From Progne subis subis (taxonomy: Eukaryota > Chordata > Aves > Passeriformes > Hirundinidae), in contig JAKJHU010000065.1 of the NCBI GenBank assembly GCA_022316685.1, forward strand, positions 4,582,322 to 4,646,321: 64,000 nt of DNA, read 5' to 3'. Made by a program: the position numbers and the translations under genes. Below the pieces are notes generated by a model. It ran no database searches. It was not told where the DNA came from and saw nothing but the letters and a program-made list of their open reading frames with translations. Shown here in pieces: positions 43,771-55,272 of the stretch. Position 1 is the first letter of the stretch. The number at the start of each line of letters is the position of its first letter.

Positions 43771-44399
43771 TTTTGATCTGTCAAAAATGCCTTCATGACA
43801 AACACTTGCCTGAGCTGATTCCTGCTCTTGGAAAGGTTGTACAGACATTTCCAGCACCCCTGGCACCACAGGCCTGGTGTCTGCAGCCATGCAGCCACGC
43901 AGATTTCCCAACAGCAGCTCTGCAGTGAATATTTCAGAGGTTTGTGACAGCAGAGAGCTTGGGGTGGAGCAGGGTGTGGAAGGACAAGGGGGAAATCGAG
44001 GGCCTGGTAATGCACCTGATACATCCCGAAGAAGGGAGATGCTCAGGTATGTTAGTGAAGGGGAAACCGCAGGATTCAAGGTTAAACGAGAAGAGCTAAA
44101 CATAATTAGCATTAAAAGGGATGAAGGAAGGATGAAAGACAGTGAGATGTCAGGGAGATGCTGCTGGAAGGAGAACAGACCCGTGTCCTGCTGGAGACAT
44201 GAGGAAAACCAGCCAGCTCGTGTTTCCTGGGAGAGCAGGGGAGCCAGGACAGAGCCACGCGAGGAAATTGCATCCGACAGAGCTGCAGAAGCATTTCTTC
44301 AGATTCAGCTGCAGCTTACAGCTGCACAGGGAACGGTACAGAGGTCGAGAGGATGAATTTTCTGCTGTGCTAAAAGCTCCAGGGGGATAAAAAACAGTG

Positions 44400-45214
44400 A
44401 AATTCAGTCAATAGGCCAGACTCAGGGAGAACAGGACAGACTGGACTGAAATGAAGCCTGAAAGCAGATGAGCAGTTTTGGAATTGAGAAAAGGACAGGG
44501 AGGAGAGGTCCGCAAACAGAGGAGGAGAGGAAAACTAACCGAACCCTCTGGACGAGCAGCGAGCAGAACACACTGCACAGCACAGTTTGCAGAGCAGAGA
44601 GGTGAGGAGGAGCAGGGCGGGGAGCAGAAGGTTGCAGAACCTTTTCAGAGTGCCCGAGGGGCTCAGACGGGAGCTGAGCTCCTCCGGAGGTGCGAGGAGA
44701 TGCCCGTGCGAGGAACAGGCTGGGCTGGCACTCCAGAGCCTGGGAGCACCCAGAGCGTGTGTGCGGGGAGAAGGAGGAGCCTTGGATCGAGTGTGGAGGA
44801 GGAAGAGGATGGGGAGGCTGGGCAGGAGCAGGGGCAGGAGCAGGAGCAGGAGCAGGAGGGATGCCCAGCCCTGGGCACCGTGTCTGCTCCTGACACAGCC
44901 TGCCGGGGAAAGGAGGGCGCTGGCAGCAGCAGGGGAGCCCAGGGGACGCGCTGAGGGCTGGGGGAGCCGCGGGTCCCGGGGAGCACACGGAGCCCAGAGC
45001 AGGCGGGAGGGGACGGGAGAGGAGCAGCGGTGGCACTGCAGCCGGGCAGCACGGGGACACGGCCCAGGGCAGGGATGGGCAGCGGGGACAGGACAGGCTT
45101 GGCACGGAAAACGGGAGGAGATCCGGGCGCTGCACGGACAGAGGGCGAGGGCACAAAAGCCCAGAAGAAGCGGCAGCTCCTGCCCGGGGCTCCGGGTACC
45201 GCTCCCGGCTGCTG
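44400..45214. other. Purine-rich, GC-rich intergenic sequence
   Basis: Contains open frames on both strands and a short (GGAGCA)n array at about 44824-44860. None of the predicted peptides has a recognisable domain, and they are rich in G, R, E or P as expected from composition. I see no supported gene. Confidence 0.5.
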
Positions 45215-45690
45215 TGAGCAGCAGTGATTGATTACAGAATTAGGCTGCTGCTATTTCGGCCCTGTGACTTCAGATGCTGTAATCTGAGGCTGCCGCGAGC
45301 TTATCCTTGCAGCAAGGATAACTCTTGAGGCGTAGGGATGCTTCTGGGGGAGACACGTCAGAAAGCCTTTCCCCGGGCTGCCACTCCTCTCATCCATCAC
45401 CAGGCGAGCGCAGAAGCGGCCGTGCGCTTCCTGCTGGGCTGTTGGGAATGTTCAAAGGCAAAGTGCACTATTGTTTGATAGCCAATTATTCACTGGCATT
45501 GATAAACAGGCTCTGCCCGCGATTACTGCAGCAATTACTCACTCTCCTAATTTAGACACAAGGAAAAATTAATTCGAGCTTCCAGTTGATCATTTATATC
45601 TCTGGCTTTTGTAATACACATCACAGCACGCTGAAAACAGCCCCGCCATAAAGGAAGCTGATCTGTCCAAATTGATAAGGTGTTTGACTC
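45215..45690. promoter_or_regulatory. Possible upstream enhancer block between WNT7A and let-7
   Basis: Complex unique sequence with a TCF/LEF-like site (TTCAAAGG, 45451-45458), a SOX-like ATTGTTTGATAG, a homeodomain CAATTATTC and a fork-head-like TTGATAAACA, all within about 60 bp. It sits about 9 kb upstream of the WNT7A start, between minisatellite-rich regions. The regulatory role is inferred. Confidence 0.3.
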
Positions 45691-46062
45691 TCACTCTGTC
45701 ACTGGGGGAAGCATGGCTGGGTCCCGGCTGAAGGGCTGTGGCTGAGGGTGGGGTTCTTTCATGTTTCGGGGACATAAAAATATGAAAATAAATTTGCCGA
45801 AATTAAATTAAAAGCAGAAGGGAGGGACGTTACTGCAGCCAGGAGGGAACTCCGTGTGCAGCTAAGCAAGCAAATAAAGCGGGAGGATGTTTGAGTGGTT
45901 TGACTTCATCCTGCCCCCAGGCACCCTCCAAGGCCGGCAGACCCACACCACAGACAGAGAGCCGGGGAGCCCAGGCAGCCTCAGCTGAGCACAAGCTTGG
46001 CTCGGCCACGAGAATGAGATTAGTTCACTTGGGAGCCACGGCTGGGCCTTCCCTCACTGCTG

Positions 46063-47097
46063 CTCCAGTGCAGAGAGGTTTGGTGGGCAGCAGCTCAGGG
46101 CACTCACTGCCCCAGAGCAGAGATGTTTGATGGGCAGCAGCTCAGGGCACTCACTGCCCCAGTGCAGAGATGTTTGGTGGGCAGCAGCTCTCTGCACTCA
46201 CTGCCCCAGAGCAGAGATGTTTGATGGGCAGCAGCTCAGGGCACTCACTGCCCCAGAGCAGAGATGTTTGGTGGGCAGCAGCTCTCTGCACTCACTGCCC
46301 CAGAGCAGAGATGTTTGATGGGCAGCAGCTCAGGGCACTCACTGCCCCAGAGCAGAGATGTTTGGTGGGCAGCAGCTCTCTGCACTCACTGCCCCAGAGC
46401 AGAGATGTTTGATGGGCAGCAGCTCAGGGCACTCACTGCCCCAGAGCAGAGATGTTTGGTGGGCAGCAGCTCAGGGCACTCACTGCCCCAGTGCAGAGAT
46501 GTTTGATGGGCAGCAGCTCAGGGCACTCACTGCTCCAGTGCAGAGATGTTTGGTGGGCAGCAGCTCAGGGCACTCACTGCCCCAGTGCACAGATGTTTGA
46601 TGGGCAGCAGCTCTCTGCACTCACTGCCCCAGTGCAGAGATGTTTGGTGGGCAGCAGCTCTCTGCACTCACTGCCCCAGAGCAGAGATGTTTGATGGGCA
46701 GCAGCTCAGGGCACTCACTGCCCCAGTGCAGAGATGTTTGATGGGCAGCAGCTCTCTGCACTCACTGCCCCAGTGCAGAGATGTTTGGTGGGCAGCAGCT
46801 CTCTGCACTCACTGCCCCAGAGCAGAGATGTTTGGTGGGCAGCAGCTCAGGGCACTCACTGCCCCAGAGCAGAGATGTTTGATGGGCAGCAGCTCAGGGC
46901 ACTCACTGCCCCAGTGCAGAGATGTTTGGTGGGCAGCAGCTCTCTGCACTCACTGCCCCAGTGCAGAGATGTTTGGTGGGCAGCAGCTCTCTGCACTCAC
47001 TGCCCCAGTGCAGAGATGTTTGGTGGGCAGCAGCTCTCTGCACTCACTGCCCCAGTGCAGAGATGTTTGGTGGGCAGCAGCTCTCTGCACTCACTGG
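46063..47097. repeat. 47-bp minisatellite with 94-bp higher-order period, about 22 copies
   Basis: Each unit contains GATGTTTGGTGGGCAGCAGC, then CTCTCTGCACTCACTGCCCC or CTCAGGGCACTCACTGCCCC, then AGAGCAGA or AGTGCAGA. The two subtypes (GGTGGG+TCTCTGCA and GATGGG+CAGGGCA) alternate in the first half, giving a 94-bp dimer. The 3' copies become a homogeneous run of the GGTGGG+TCTCTGCA, GTGCAGA type. A 256-codon open frame through it is repeat-derived. Confidence 0.96.
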
Positions 47098-47319
47098 GCA
47101 CTCCCCTGCCTCTTCAGGAGACACCCCTGCTGGGCTGGGGAGCAGAGGATGCTGCTCTGGGAATGGGCTGTGGCCAAACCCCTGCAGGGGCTCAGCGCTG
47201 AGATGAGCTCTGTGCTTGCACGTGGAGATGCACACCAGAGGGGCAGGCAGAGACTGCAGCACCCCGAGATTGTGGCCCTGGCGGTGACCCAGGTGTGCCC
47301 AGACACAGAGCACTGACCG

Positions 47320-47900
47320 TGATGTTATAACGGGGCTGATGGGAAAGAAAAGAGAGAACTATCAGAGCTCATCTTATCTGAGACAATCATGCACGCTCAG
47401 GAACTGTGTAATTCAGTTACCCTGCTTAGCCAAAAGTTAAAGAGTTTCTAAAGTTTATTTCCTGTCTTTATAGCAACTGTCTGGCCCTTTATTTATTTTC
47501 ACTGAAAGCTGCTGGTGTGCTAAAAATAATTTTTGGAGCAATTCTCGTGGCAGATCATTTAACAATCACAGGCTGAAGTCGGAGCAGTTGGGAAGTAAGG
47601 GATGCCTCCTTGGGCAATCTCTTCTCGTGAACTTCCATCGTTTTTATTTTTGAGCTTCGTGCCGCAGCGTTTTGCGTCCCTCACCACCGAGAAGAGCTGA
47701 CGGCTCGCATTGTTGTTACCTTGAAAGGGCAGTTATCACGGCTAATCCACCCTCCAAGGTTTTTCCTCAGGATAATTATTGTTTTGGTGATTCATCTTGC
47801 AGACCCTGCCCTTCCTTATTCGCACAAAATATCCTACTCCCTGCAATATTCCTGGGTCAGGCTCGTGCCACACACGTGATTTCCTCTTGGGCACGCAAAC
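47320..47900. promoter_or_regulatory. Possible conserved noncoding block beside the 47-bp minisatellite
   Basis: A complex, moderately AT-rich stretch immediately after the minisatellite, with words such as GGATAATTATTG and CACACGTGATTT (E-box). No coding potential was recognised. A candidate regulatory region on texture only. Confidence 0.2.
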
Positions 47901-48635
47901 AAGAGGAGATGGATTTCAAGGTCGGGCTGGCCACCGCGGGCACTGCCCGTCTCTGTGTCACCTGCGTGGTCACACGGGAGGCCCGGGGCGGCGTGGGCAG
48001 GTAAAGGTCACTCCCGTGGGGTGGGGGACACCGCCTCCGCTGTTGTGCTGGAAAATTTCACCGCTCCCGTCTTTAGTGGAAAACATTATCACCAGCACAT
48101 CCTGGCGTGTAATTTGGCCTCATTTATTATCCTCCAGTGTTGGCTTAATGCTTATGGTGCATTTCTAAGGTACTTAGAGAGGGTTGTGGTTTTTCAAGGA
48201 AACACAAGTCACGGAGGACAGGGGAGGGAGAATCCTGAAAGTTTTTTGCTCTCGAATTTTACTGAACATGAAAAACACAACCTGGGCAGGTTTTAGCACG
48301 ATCTCTTCATGGCCCAGAGGCCTTGGGGAAGGGAATATGCCCGGCAGGCAGGATTAGCTCCTGGGAGAGCTGGGCTCTGCTTTTCCTGCCAGCCTGCTTG
48401 TCCGGGGCCGTCCGTACATCCTGTGCTCCCAGCCCGGCTGGAGCAGGCTTGGCTCGGCTGGGCTTCCGCCTCAGCCTACAGAAACGGGGTGACACCCAGA
48501 GGTGGCACCAAGGCTGGAGCAGAAGCTCGGCCTGGGTCTGTTCGGGAGCTTTTCCCCTCGCTGGCACTTTGGTGTTGGTGCTGGAGGGGTGGGCTCGTCC
48601 GGCTCTCCCTGGCGGGGTGGCAGCAGGAGAAGCCC

Positions 48636-48735
48636 GGGTGGGATGGGATGGGATGGGATGGGATGGGATGGGATGGGATGGGATGGGATGGGATGGGATG
48701 GGATGGGATGGGATGGGATGGGATGGGATGGGATT
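48636..48735 (+). repeat. (GGGAT)20 pentamer array
   Basis: Twenty consecutive near-perfect GGGAT units. Runs of three G with 2-nt loops make the plus strand a strong G-quadruplex candidate. A period of 5 gives stop-free frames on both strands (GWDGM and PSHPI peptide shadows). Confidence 0.97.
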
Positions 48736-49340
48736 CACCGCCCTCCCCTGGAGGACTGGTGGTGTTTTCGGGTCCCCGAGCAGGCAGCACGGGCACGGCT
48801 CCTGCCGTGACCCCGTCAGACACGGGTGGAGCCCGACGCCCGTGCCCAGACTCAGGAGGGTCACTGGGTGCGCAGGGGCAGCGGCAGCACCCGCAGAGCC
48901 CGCACACCCCGAGGGGAACCCGCTCAGGAACAGGGGTGAGCGGGTCCCTGCAGGCAGCCAAGGGGGGACAGCGACAGCCCCCGCTGCCCTGGAGGTGCCC
49001 TGCTGCTCCCAGGGATGGTCCTGACCGATGGAACTGGCTTTAACACCAGACCGACCTCATACACGATGGTGCTCTCACAGCAACCCCTGCACAGTACACA
49101 GCTAGGAGCTGTTCCATGAGAACAAACACAACATGGAATATCCTTCAAAGAAGTTAACAAAAGCCCTGAGCACACGGATTTGTTCTGAGAACTCCCCCTG
49201 CAGCTCACATTTACAGTCTCCTTGGATGTGTAACACCAACAGAGCAGAGACCCTGGGCTGCAGTGACAGAACAGATTCAATCTGCTACTGCTCCCTCAAG
49301 TGTTAAATGCTTTGAATTGGTTTCACCATGTCTAAAATCC

Positions 49341-49365
<25 letters not shown>
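49341..49365. repeat. T25 homopolymer
   Basis: An uninterrupted T-run in intergenic DNA. Nothing else was recognised nearby. Confidence 0.9.
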
Positions 49366-49372
<7 letters not shown>

Positions 49373-50484
49373 TTTTCCCAGCAGAAGAGTTCTGGAGCAA
49401 TACTTCTGAGAGCAGCTACCTGGGCAGGGAAAGCTGCTTCCAATGCCTAAAGTATCAAAATCACTTTTATTTGGGTAAACAGTGCTAAAACACCAGTGTT
49501 GTACAGGTACACCTTATAAAGATCTGCTTGAGGTTTTATTGCTGGACAAGGAAAATACCCGCTCAAACTACCCAAGCAATAACAGATCAACTAAAGAAAA
49601 GAATCTAAACATATGAGGGAGGGTTATATTCTCCATGGCTTAGGCAGTAGAGATTGGAGTTTGATTTCCTTACTGGCCTCGTTTGTAGGTAACAGTTCCC
49701 AAAACGCTTGGTTGGAATTGATTGAGTTTTGATGAAGCTCCCAAAGATGCACGTTAGAAGAAGCTACCTGTATATTTTCTGTCAGGTATCAAACCAGAAC
49801 TTCCAAAGCTTTGTATGGAACTGTCACGTGAATTTGATGTGCAAATCCACGTTAAAAGCTTTGCTGACCATAAGCAGAAATGCGGAAACTCGACGAATCA
49901 CCTCTGGAAAAATTGCATTTGTGAGTTGTATTCTCAGAAAACTAAAAATAGAACTTCATCTGTTTGTTTTCCTTTATGAAGTGGCCAACTGTAACACTCC
50001 CTTACCAGCCCTAAAAAAGAATTTACATAAAAGATGGTGACGCAAGCCCTTATCTCATGACTGTGTCTCATGAGGTCATCGACGGTGGGCAAGAAATTAC
50101 TTTGCTTTTAAAGTGTCTTTGCCATCTCCCCTGGCCGTGAGCCAACCCGAGAAAACGTCTGGGGGCGTTCTGTGCACAGGAACCCGCTCCCTTGCTGGTG
50201 GTGGAAGGCGCAGCGAGATCTGAGCTGCTATCACCTGGACGGCAGCACTGACACGGAAACGCTCCTGGGTGCAGGGATCTCCGGAGCTCAGCGCTGCAGC
50301 GGCCAAAGGGCAGCCAGGGTGTTCTCCAGGGAGAGCCCCACTGCCCCAAACCCTGCTGAGCACAGCTCGGGACACCCAGGCCTCTCGGCTCTATTTCATC
50401 TTCTGTCGTTTTATTTTATGTAGGAAAACCACTTGCCATGCCTCATCTGTCTGACAATGAACGTGTTTGGTGCTGGAAAATGAG

Positions 50485-50725
50485 CATCCAAACCCTCACC
50501 ACCCTCACAGGGAGGAATTCCTGCCCAATCTCCCATCCAGCCCTGCCCTCTGGCAGTGGAAGCCATTCCCTGTGTCCTGTCCCTCCATCCCTTGTCCCCA
50601 GTCCCTCTCCAGCTCTCCTGGAGCCCCTTCAGGCCCTGCCAGGGGCTCTGAGCTCTCCCTGGAGCTTCTCCAGTCCAGGTGAGCACCCCCAGCTCTCCCA
50701 GCCTGGCTCTGGAGCAGAGGTGCAC
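50485..50725 (-). mobile_element. CR1 LINE fragment
   Basis: Reverse CR1: CATTCCCTGTGTCCTGTCC, TTGTCCCCAGTCCCTCTCC, GCTCTCCTGGAGCCCCTTC and GGTGAGCACCCCCAGCTC. Closely resembles the copy at 53868-54150. Confidence 0.9.
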
Positions 50726-51149
50726 AGACATTTTGCTGTCATCCAGTCACAGAATTTGTCCTCAATCTAAAAGCAGCACTGGAGTATTTTCTGCTGGCAG
50801 TTTGGATGGAGAGAGCTGTGTTTGGGCTGGAGAGGGACGGCACGGCACGGTGATCTGCTCTCCAGTGACACACCCTGCCCAGCACTGGATTCACTGATCA
50901 GCATTTCTGGAGATTAACTCCTGAGCGCTTCCCTGCCCAGCAGTCACCCTAAACCCAATAAACACAGCTCCAGAGCAGCCCAGATCTGGCAGAGCTGCAG
51001 CTCAGTGCAGCCTGCACACACCTGGGACATCCCCTGTGAGCAGCAGTGACAGGGGCGGGCAGGGCAGGCGGGAAGCTGTGCGTACAGCTGTGCTGCAGCT
51101 GGATCCACACACGGCCTCTGAGTTCCACAGGAGCCCCGTGCTGCTCCTA

Positions 51150-51270
51150 ACCCAAAGGAAAGGGATAGAGGGGAACTGGGGGAGCTGGGGCCCTTGGGGT
51201 GCCCTGTGCAGGGCCAGGAGCTGAACCCAGTGACCCTTCTGGGTCCCTCCAGCTCAGGATATTCGGTGAG
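51150..51270 (+). mobile_element. CR1 LINE 3' end
   Basis: Forward CR1 tail: GTGCAGGGCCAGGAGCTGAA, CCCAGTGACCCTTCTGGG and CCAGCTCAGGATATTCGGTG. Confidence 0.8.
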
Positions 51271-51631
51271 TTCTGGTTCCTACGTTTTAAGAGCAGCTGA
51301 AAGGAAAACTCCTGTGTTGGCCCTGCCTGAAATAACGCGGTGGTCGCTGAACAGGATTTGAAGGACAAGCAGTGCAGAGGGTATCTTTTTCTTTAAGAAG
51401 GTAATCTTGGAATTTCTTGGCCCCATTTCAGAATTTCTGAACACAATGGAGTTCACTGAGTCACGGCAATCCAGTGGGAACACAGGTTTTGCCAGGGTTG
51501 AAATCTGAAACAGAAAACGGGGATTTTAGTAAGAATAAAAACTTTATCACGCACCTCAGAAATATACTTTGAATGCTTTGGAGAATTTCATCTGGTCTAA
51601 TTCGCCTTGCAATGAATAAACAAACAGCCTG

Positions 51632-51715
51632 GTCTACGGCAGGGGTGGAACAAGATGAGCTTTAAGGTCCCTTCCCACCCAAACACTTCTGGGATTCTGT
51701 GATATTGTAATAATT
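51632..51715 (+). mobile_element. CR1 LINE 3' end
   Basis: Forward tail: GGCAGGGGTGGAACAAGATG, CTTTAAGGTCCCTTCCCACC and GGGATTCTGTGATATTG. Confidence 0.8.
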
Positions 51716-52164
51716 AACTCCCGTGTCCCCCAGTGTGCTAACAGCATCTTTCTGTTCACGGCTGGGCTAAGCAGACACAGCCAAGCTCCCGAAAGCAAAC
51801 ACTTCTGAAAGGCACCAGTCCCCCAGCAAGGGCCAGCAGCCGCTGCCCTGAGCGGCCCAGGCTGGCACAGGGCCCCTGGAAAAGTGCCCAGTGCATTTCC
51901 CACATCCCCACCTTCCTGCTGCCCACTCAGCCAACACAAGCCTCTCCTAGCTCTGAGCTAGATTAGGGGGAAAAAAAAAAAAAGTGATAATCTGTTTAAG
52001 GCTAATTAATATTCTAATAATTTTATTTTATAATATTTTAATTTCTAGTGTGTAAATATAATTAATAGGGAATACTTGATAATTAGTATCTTAGCTAAAA
52101 GTCTTCTCTTAATATGTTAATTAATGGAATGAGTTAATTGTACGCTTTATTTCAATCCTCCACA

Positions 52165-52280
52165 CGCTCAGGCACAGGGTGGGATTGCTGGGGTCTCCTG
52201 TATGGAGCAGGAGCAGGACTCAGTAATCCACAGGGTCCTTTCCAGCTTGGGATAGTCAAGATTCTGGGAATTACTGAGTT
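52165..52280 (+). mobile_element. CR1 LINE 3' end
   Basis: Forward tail: GGTGGGATTGCTGGGGTCTC, GACTCAGTAATCCACAGGG and TCCTTTCCAGCTTGGGATAG. Confidence 0.75.
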
Positions 52281-53867
52281 CAAAATGAAAGCCTGTCCTG
52301 AGATGAAGGCAGGATTTCCCTTGACTCAGCTGAGGCAGGTTCAAACACGTCTGTTCCTGTCACAGGACAGCTCAGCAGAGCTGCTCGCCGGCACTGCAGC
52401 CACCTCTGCTCGCTGCACAGCAGCTTCACACCCCTCACTGCACATTTGTGTGACAGTCAGCTGGAACTCTTCACCAGCCTGGAACAAGAATCCAGTTTCC
52501 TGCCTTTGCACCCCCAGACACTCACGTCCTCTGCTCATTTCACACTCCTTAGTCACTCTCAGGCCTCGTGCTCCACCTCTTTAGCCCTTCCCTGTCGGTT
52601 TTCCACTGGTCTGCCGAGGTTTGCTCTGAACCAGGGAAGATCTGCAGCGCTGCCTGTGCATCCCCTGGCTTCTGTGCAGCCCTGTCCTTGCAGCACAGAG
52701 GACAAGGCAACTGGGGCAGCGCTGGGCAGCTGATGAAGAACCCAGCAGGAATTACATCAGGCTCTAAAAACAGCCTCAGCCTTGCTCTCTGTAAAATAAA
52801 CACCGGGGAAAGGCTCTGCCGGCTCTTCTGGCGTAAGACCCTTCAGCGTTTGTGCCAGGACCCGAGAGCTTCAGCAGGCACGGTGTGAGTCGGGGGCAAA
52901 TTTACTGTTGCAGGAGCTGGGAAGTTCAAATTGCACCTCTCCTTGTCTTCCTTATCCCTCCTCATTTCAGGGAGCTGCTGCAGAAGCTACGCCCAGCTGA
53001 GAATCTGGGCTGATGTGTGGCAGCATCTTAGGATTGACGGACCACTGCTTGCTCCTTTCCCTTCATTTACACATTGTTGGCAGTGTACTAAAGGGTGTAT
53101 AATACACAAGGTGAGGTACACAGGGAGCAGCAAACTCCCTCACAGAACTGGGACTGCATCCTTCTCCCTGCTTTTACACTGTGCCGGGCTTAACTAACCA
53201 GCTTGACATCATCTGTATGGAGAGTTTTAATGTCAAAGGAGTATTTTTTCAGAAACATTCTCCTATTTCAGAAAGGACCTTTTCAGTTGCCAAAAATACA
53301 GTCCTCTGTAGCATTATGTGGCTTGTAATAGCTTTATTTTGAAGATTGCTTTAATACAACAGGCTGGAAGAGAGCAGCATCTGATTTTCCAATGCCTCTT
53401 CACTGGAGTGGTTTTAAGTGTCTGAAACAAGCCAGCCTAAAAATCCAATTCTGCTACAACCAATAGAACAAATAAGAACAAATCTGATTTCTCGTGTTGC
53501 AACAACACGCATTGACATCTGATGCCTCCAGTAGCTCCTGCCAGGACTCATCTTCACAGAACTATGACATTAAATACACAGCTTCAGCGCTGAAGGCCAC
53601 ACCGTGCTCTGCTGGCCCTAGAATGGAGGGATGCCCGTTCTTGTGGGAGGCTCAGCTGAAAGCAATGGGCTCAGCTGAACCTCTCTCACTGCTCTTCTTG
53701 GCCAGGGTATCCGACACTTGCCCTCCTCTCTTCCAAGGGTTTTTGTCTTCCCCTTGCACGTCTATCAGGTATTTTATCCTTTGTCTCCTAAAGCAAAAAC
53801 TTCCCTGCACCTATCAGAGGTCACAGATTACCCAGGGACAGAGTGAGAAGCGCTTTTTGGCATAGAG
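52281..53867. other. Intergenic sequence without recognised features
   Basis: Mixed unique sequence between two CR1 copies. Open frames are short, and I recognised no exon, RNA gene or repeat. Confidence 0.55.
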
Positions 53868-54150
53868 GTATCACAGAATCCTTTCAGCTTGGAGAAGGCC
53901 CTTTAGATAGACTCCAACCATTAACCCAGCACCGCCAGCATCTAATCTCCCGTCCATCCCTGCCCTGTGGCAGTGGGAGCCATTCCCTGTGTCCTGTCCC
54001 TCCATCCCTTGTCCCCAGTCCCTCTCCAGCTCTCCTGGAGCCCCTTTATGCCCTGCCAGGGGCTCGGAGCTCTCCCTGGAGCTTCTCCTGTCCAGGTGAG
54101 CACCCCCAGCTCTCCCTGTCCGGCTCCAGAGGGGCTCCAGGGACTCCTCT
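53868..54150 (-). mobile_element. CR1 LINE fragment
   Basis: Reverse CR1 beginning ATCACAGAATCCTTTCAGC, continuing with TTGTCCCCAGTCCCTCTCC and GGTGAGCACCCCCAGCTC. Same subfamily as 50485-50725. Confidence 0.9.
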
Positions 54151-55266
54151 GGATCACTCCAGCACCTCCACATCCCTTATCTTGGAGACCCGAGAACTGG
54201 ACCCAGTAGAATAAAACTCAGCTGCCACACCCCACGTTCTCAACACAAGGGAGAGAACTTTGAATGCATTGAGTTCCCCTCCTGTGAGCACGGCCCGAGC
54301 AGCCAGAGCCCCTCCGCAAGCACAGGGATGTTCAGCAGCAGCAGCTCTCTCCCAGAAAAAGCCCAACAGGTCTCAGGTTTCACACTCCAGACCTCAGAGC
54401 ACACCTTTCTGCACAGAAGGGCACAGCACACGGATCGCTCTGGGACGTGCATCTGGGGCTGTGTATTCCATTTTTGGAGCAGCACTGGAATGTTTCCAGG
54501 ACCACCATGACACAACCACTGCACTATGGGTGGTAAACAAGTCTCTACTGCTGCTGCAAGCCTTCCTGCACCGCTTGCTGTGCATTCTTTAACCACTGCC
54601 TTGTTTACCAGGGCTCTTGCCACGCTGTCACCTCCTCCTGGCACGCCTCGGGATACACGTGTGGAAAAGGCCAACCAACCCCGAGCCTCCCTGAGCAGAT
54701 CCCATCTCCTGGGTGGAACCCAGACAGACCCAGGTGAGAAATCACCTGGTGACACAGGACTGCACAGCAGCTGCAGGGGGTAGCACAAAGTGTTTAAACC
54801 TTTTGTAAGCATACCACCTCTATTTATAAAATACCACTTCTTTTTATAAAATGTTAGGTGTATTCATGCTTTTAAGGCATTTGCCAAAATTGAACTCACT
54901 GGTGTTCCTCTGCCTCAGCCTTACCTGTAGATGCCTTACCGGCTGCAGTTATGCCAAGACTAAAGTCTAGATGTCGGTGCAGCAATTTAAACTCATGGTC
55001 AGAAACCAGATCTGGAATAAGCAGAGCTCCTGCACTCTCAGCAGTAAATAGGTATTTCCCACCCACAGCGAAGTCTCGCACCAAAGCTCTTAAACAAGAG
55101 TTAATACCAGAATAATTAACACTATAATTAGAGTGTTGGAATTATAGTGAAGATCAAACATGGCCTTGAGTTTATTTCAATGTGGGCAGTGTTTTCCTTT
55201 AAAACTCACATCATCATTTCAGAGAAAGTAAAGGCAATGCACCATCAGTTGCACAAAATGCTGTAT

Positions 55267-55272
55267 TTTATT
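55267..55272 (-). terminator. Polyadenylation signal, candidate 3' end of the let-7 primary transcript
   Basis: The minus strand reads TTAATAAAATACAGCA, then a GU-rich TTTTGTGC, with an upstream UGUA (TGTAC). This is a textbook arrangement of cleavage elements. It lies about 745 nt downstream of the let-7d hairpin on the same strand, so it may terminate the host transcript. The link to let-7 is inferred from position. Confidence 0.45.

Noticed and set aside
44422..45231. Overlapping frames of 158-244 codons on both strands
   Set aside because: They follow from GC/purine-rich composition and a GGAGCA microsatellite. No conserved motif or splice context was found.
46546..47316. A 256-codon plus-strand frame as a repeat protein
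   Set aside because: It is a translation of the 47-bp minisatellite. The same peptide start recurs every 94 bp and no non-repeat domain is present.
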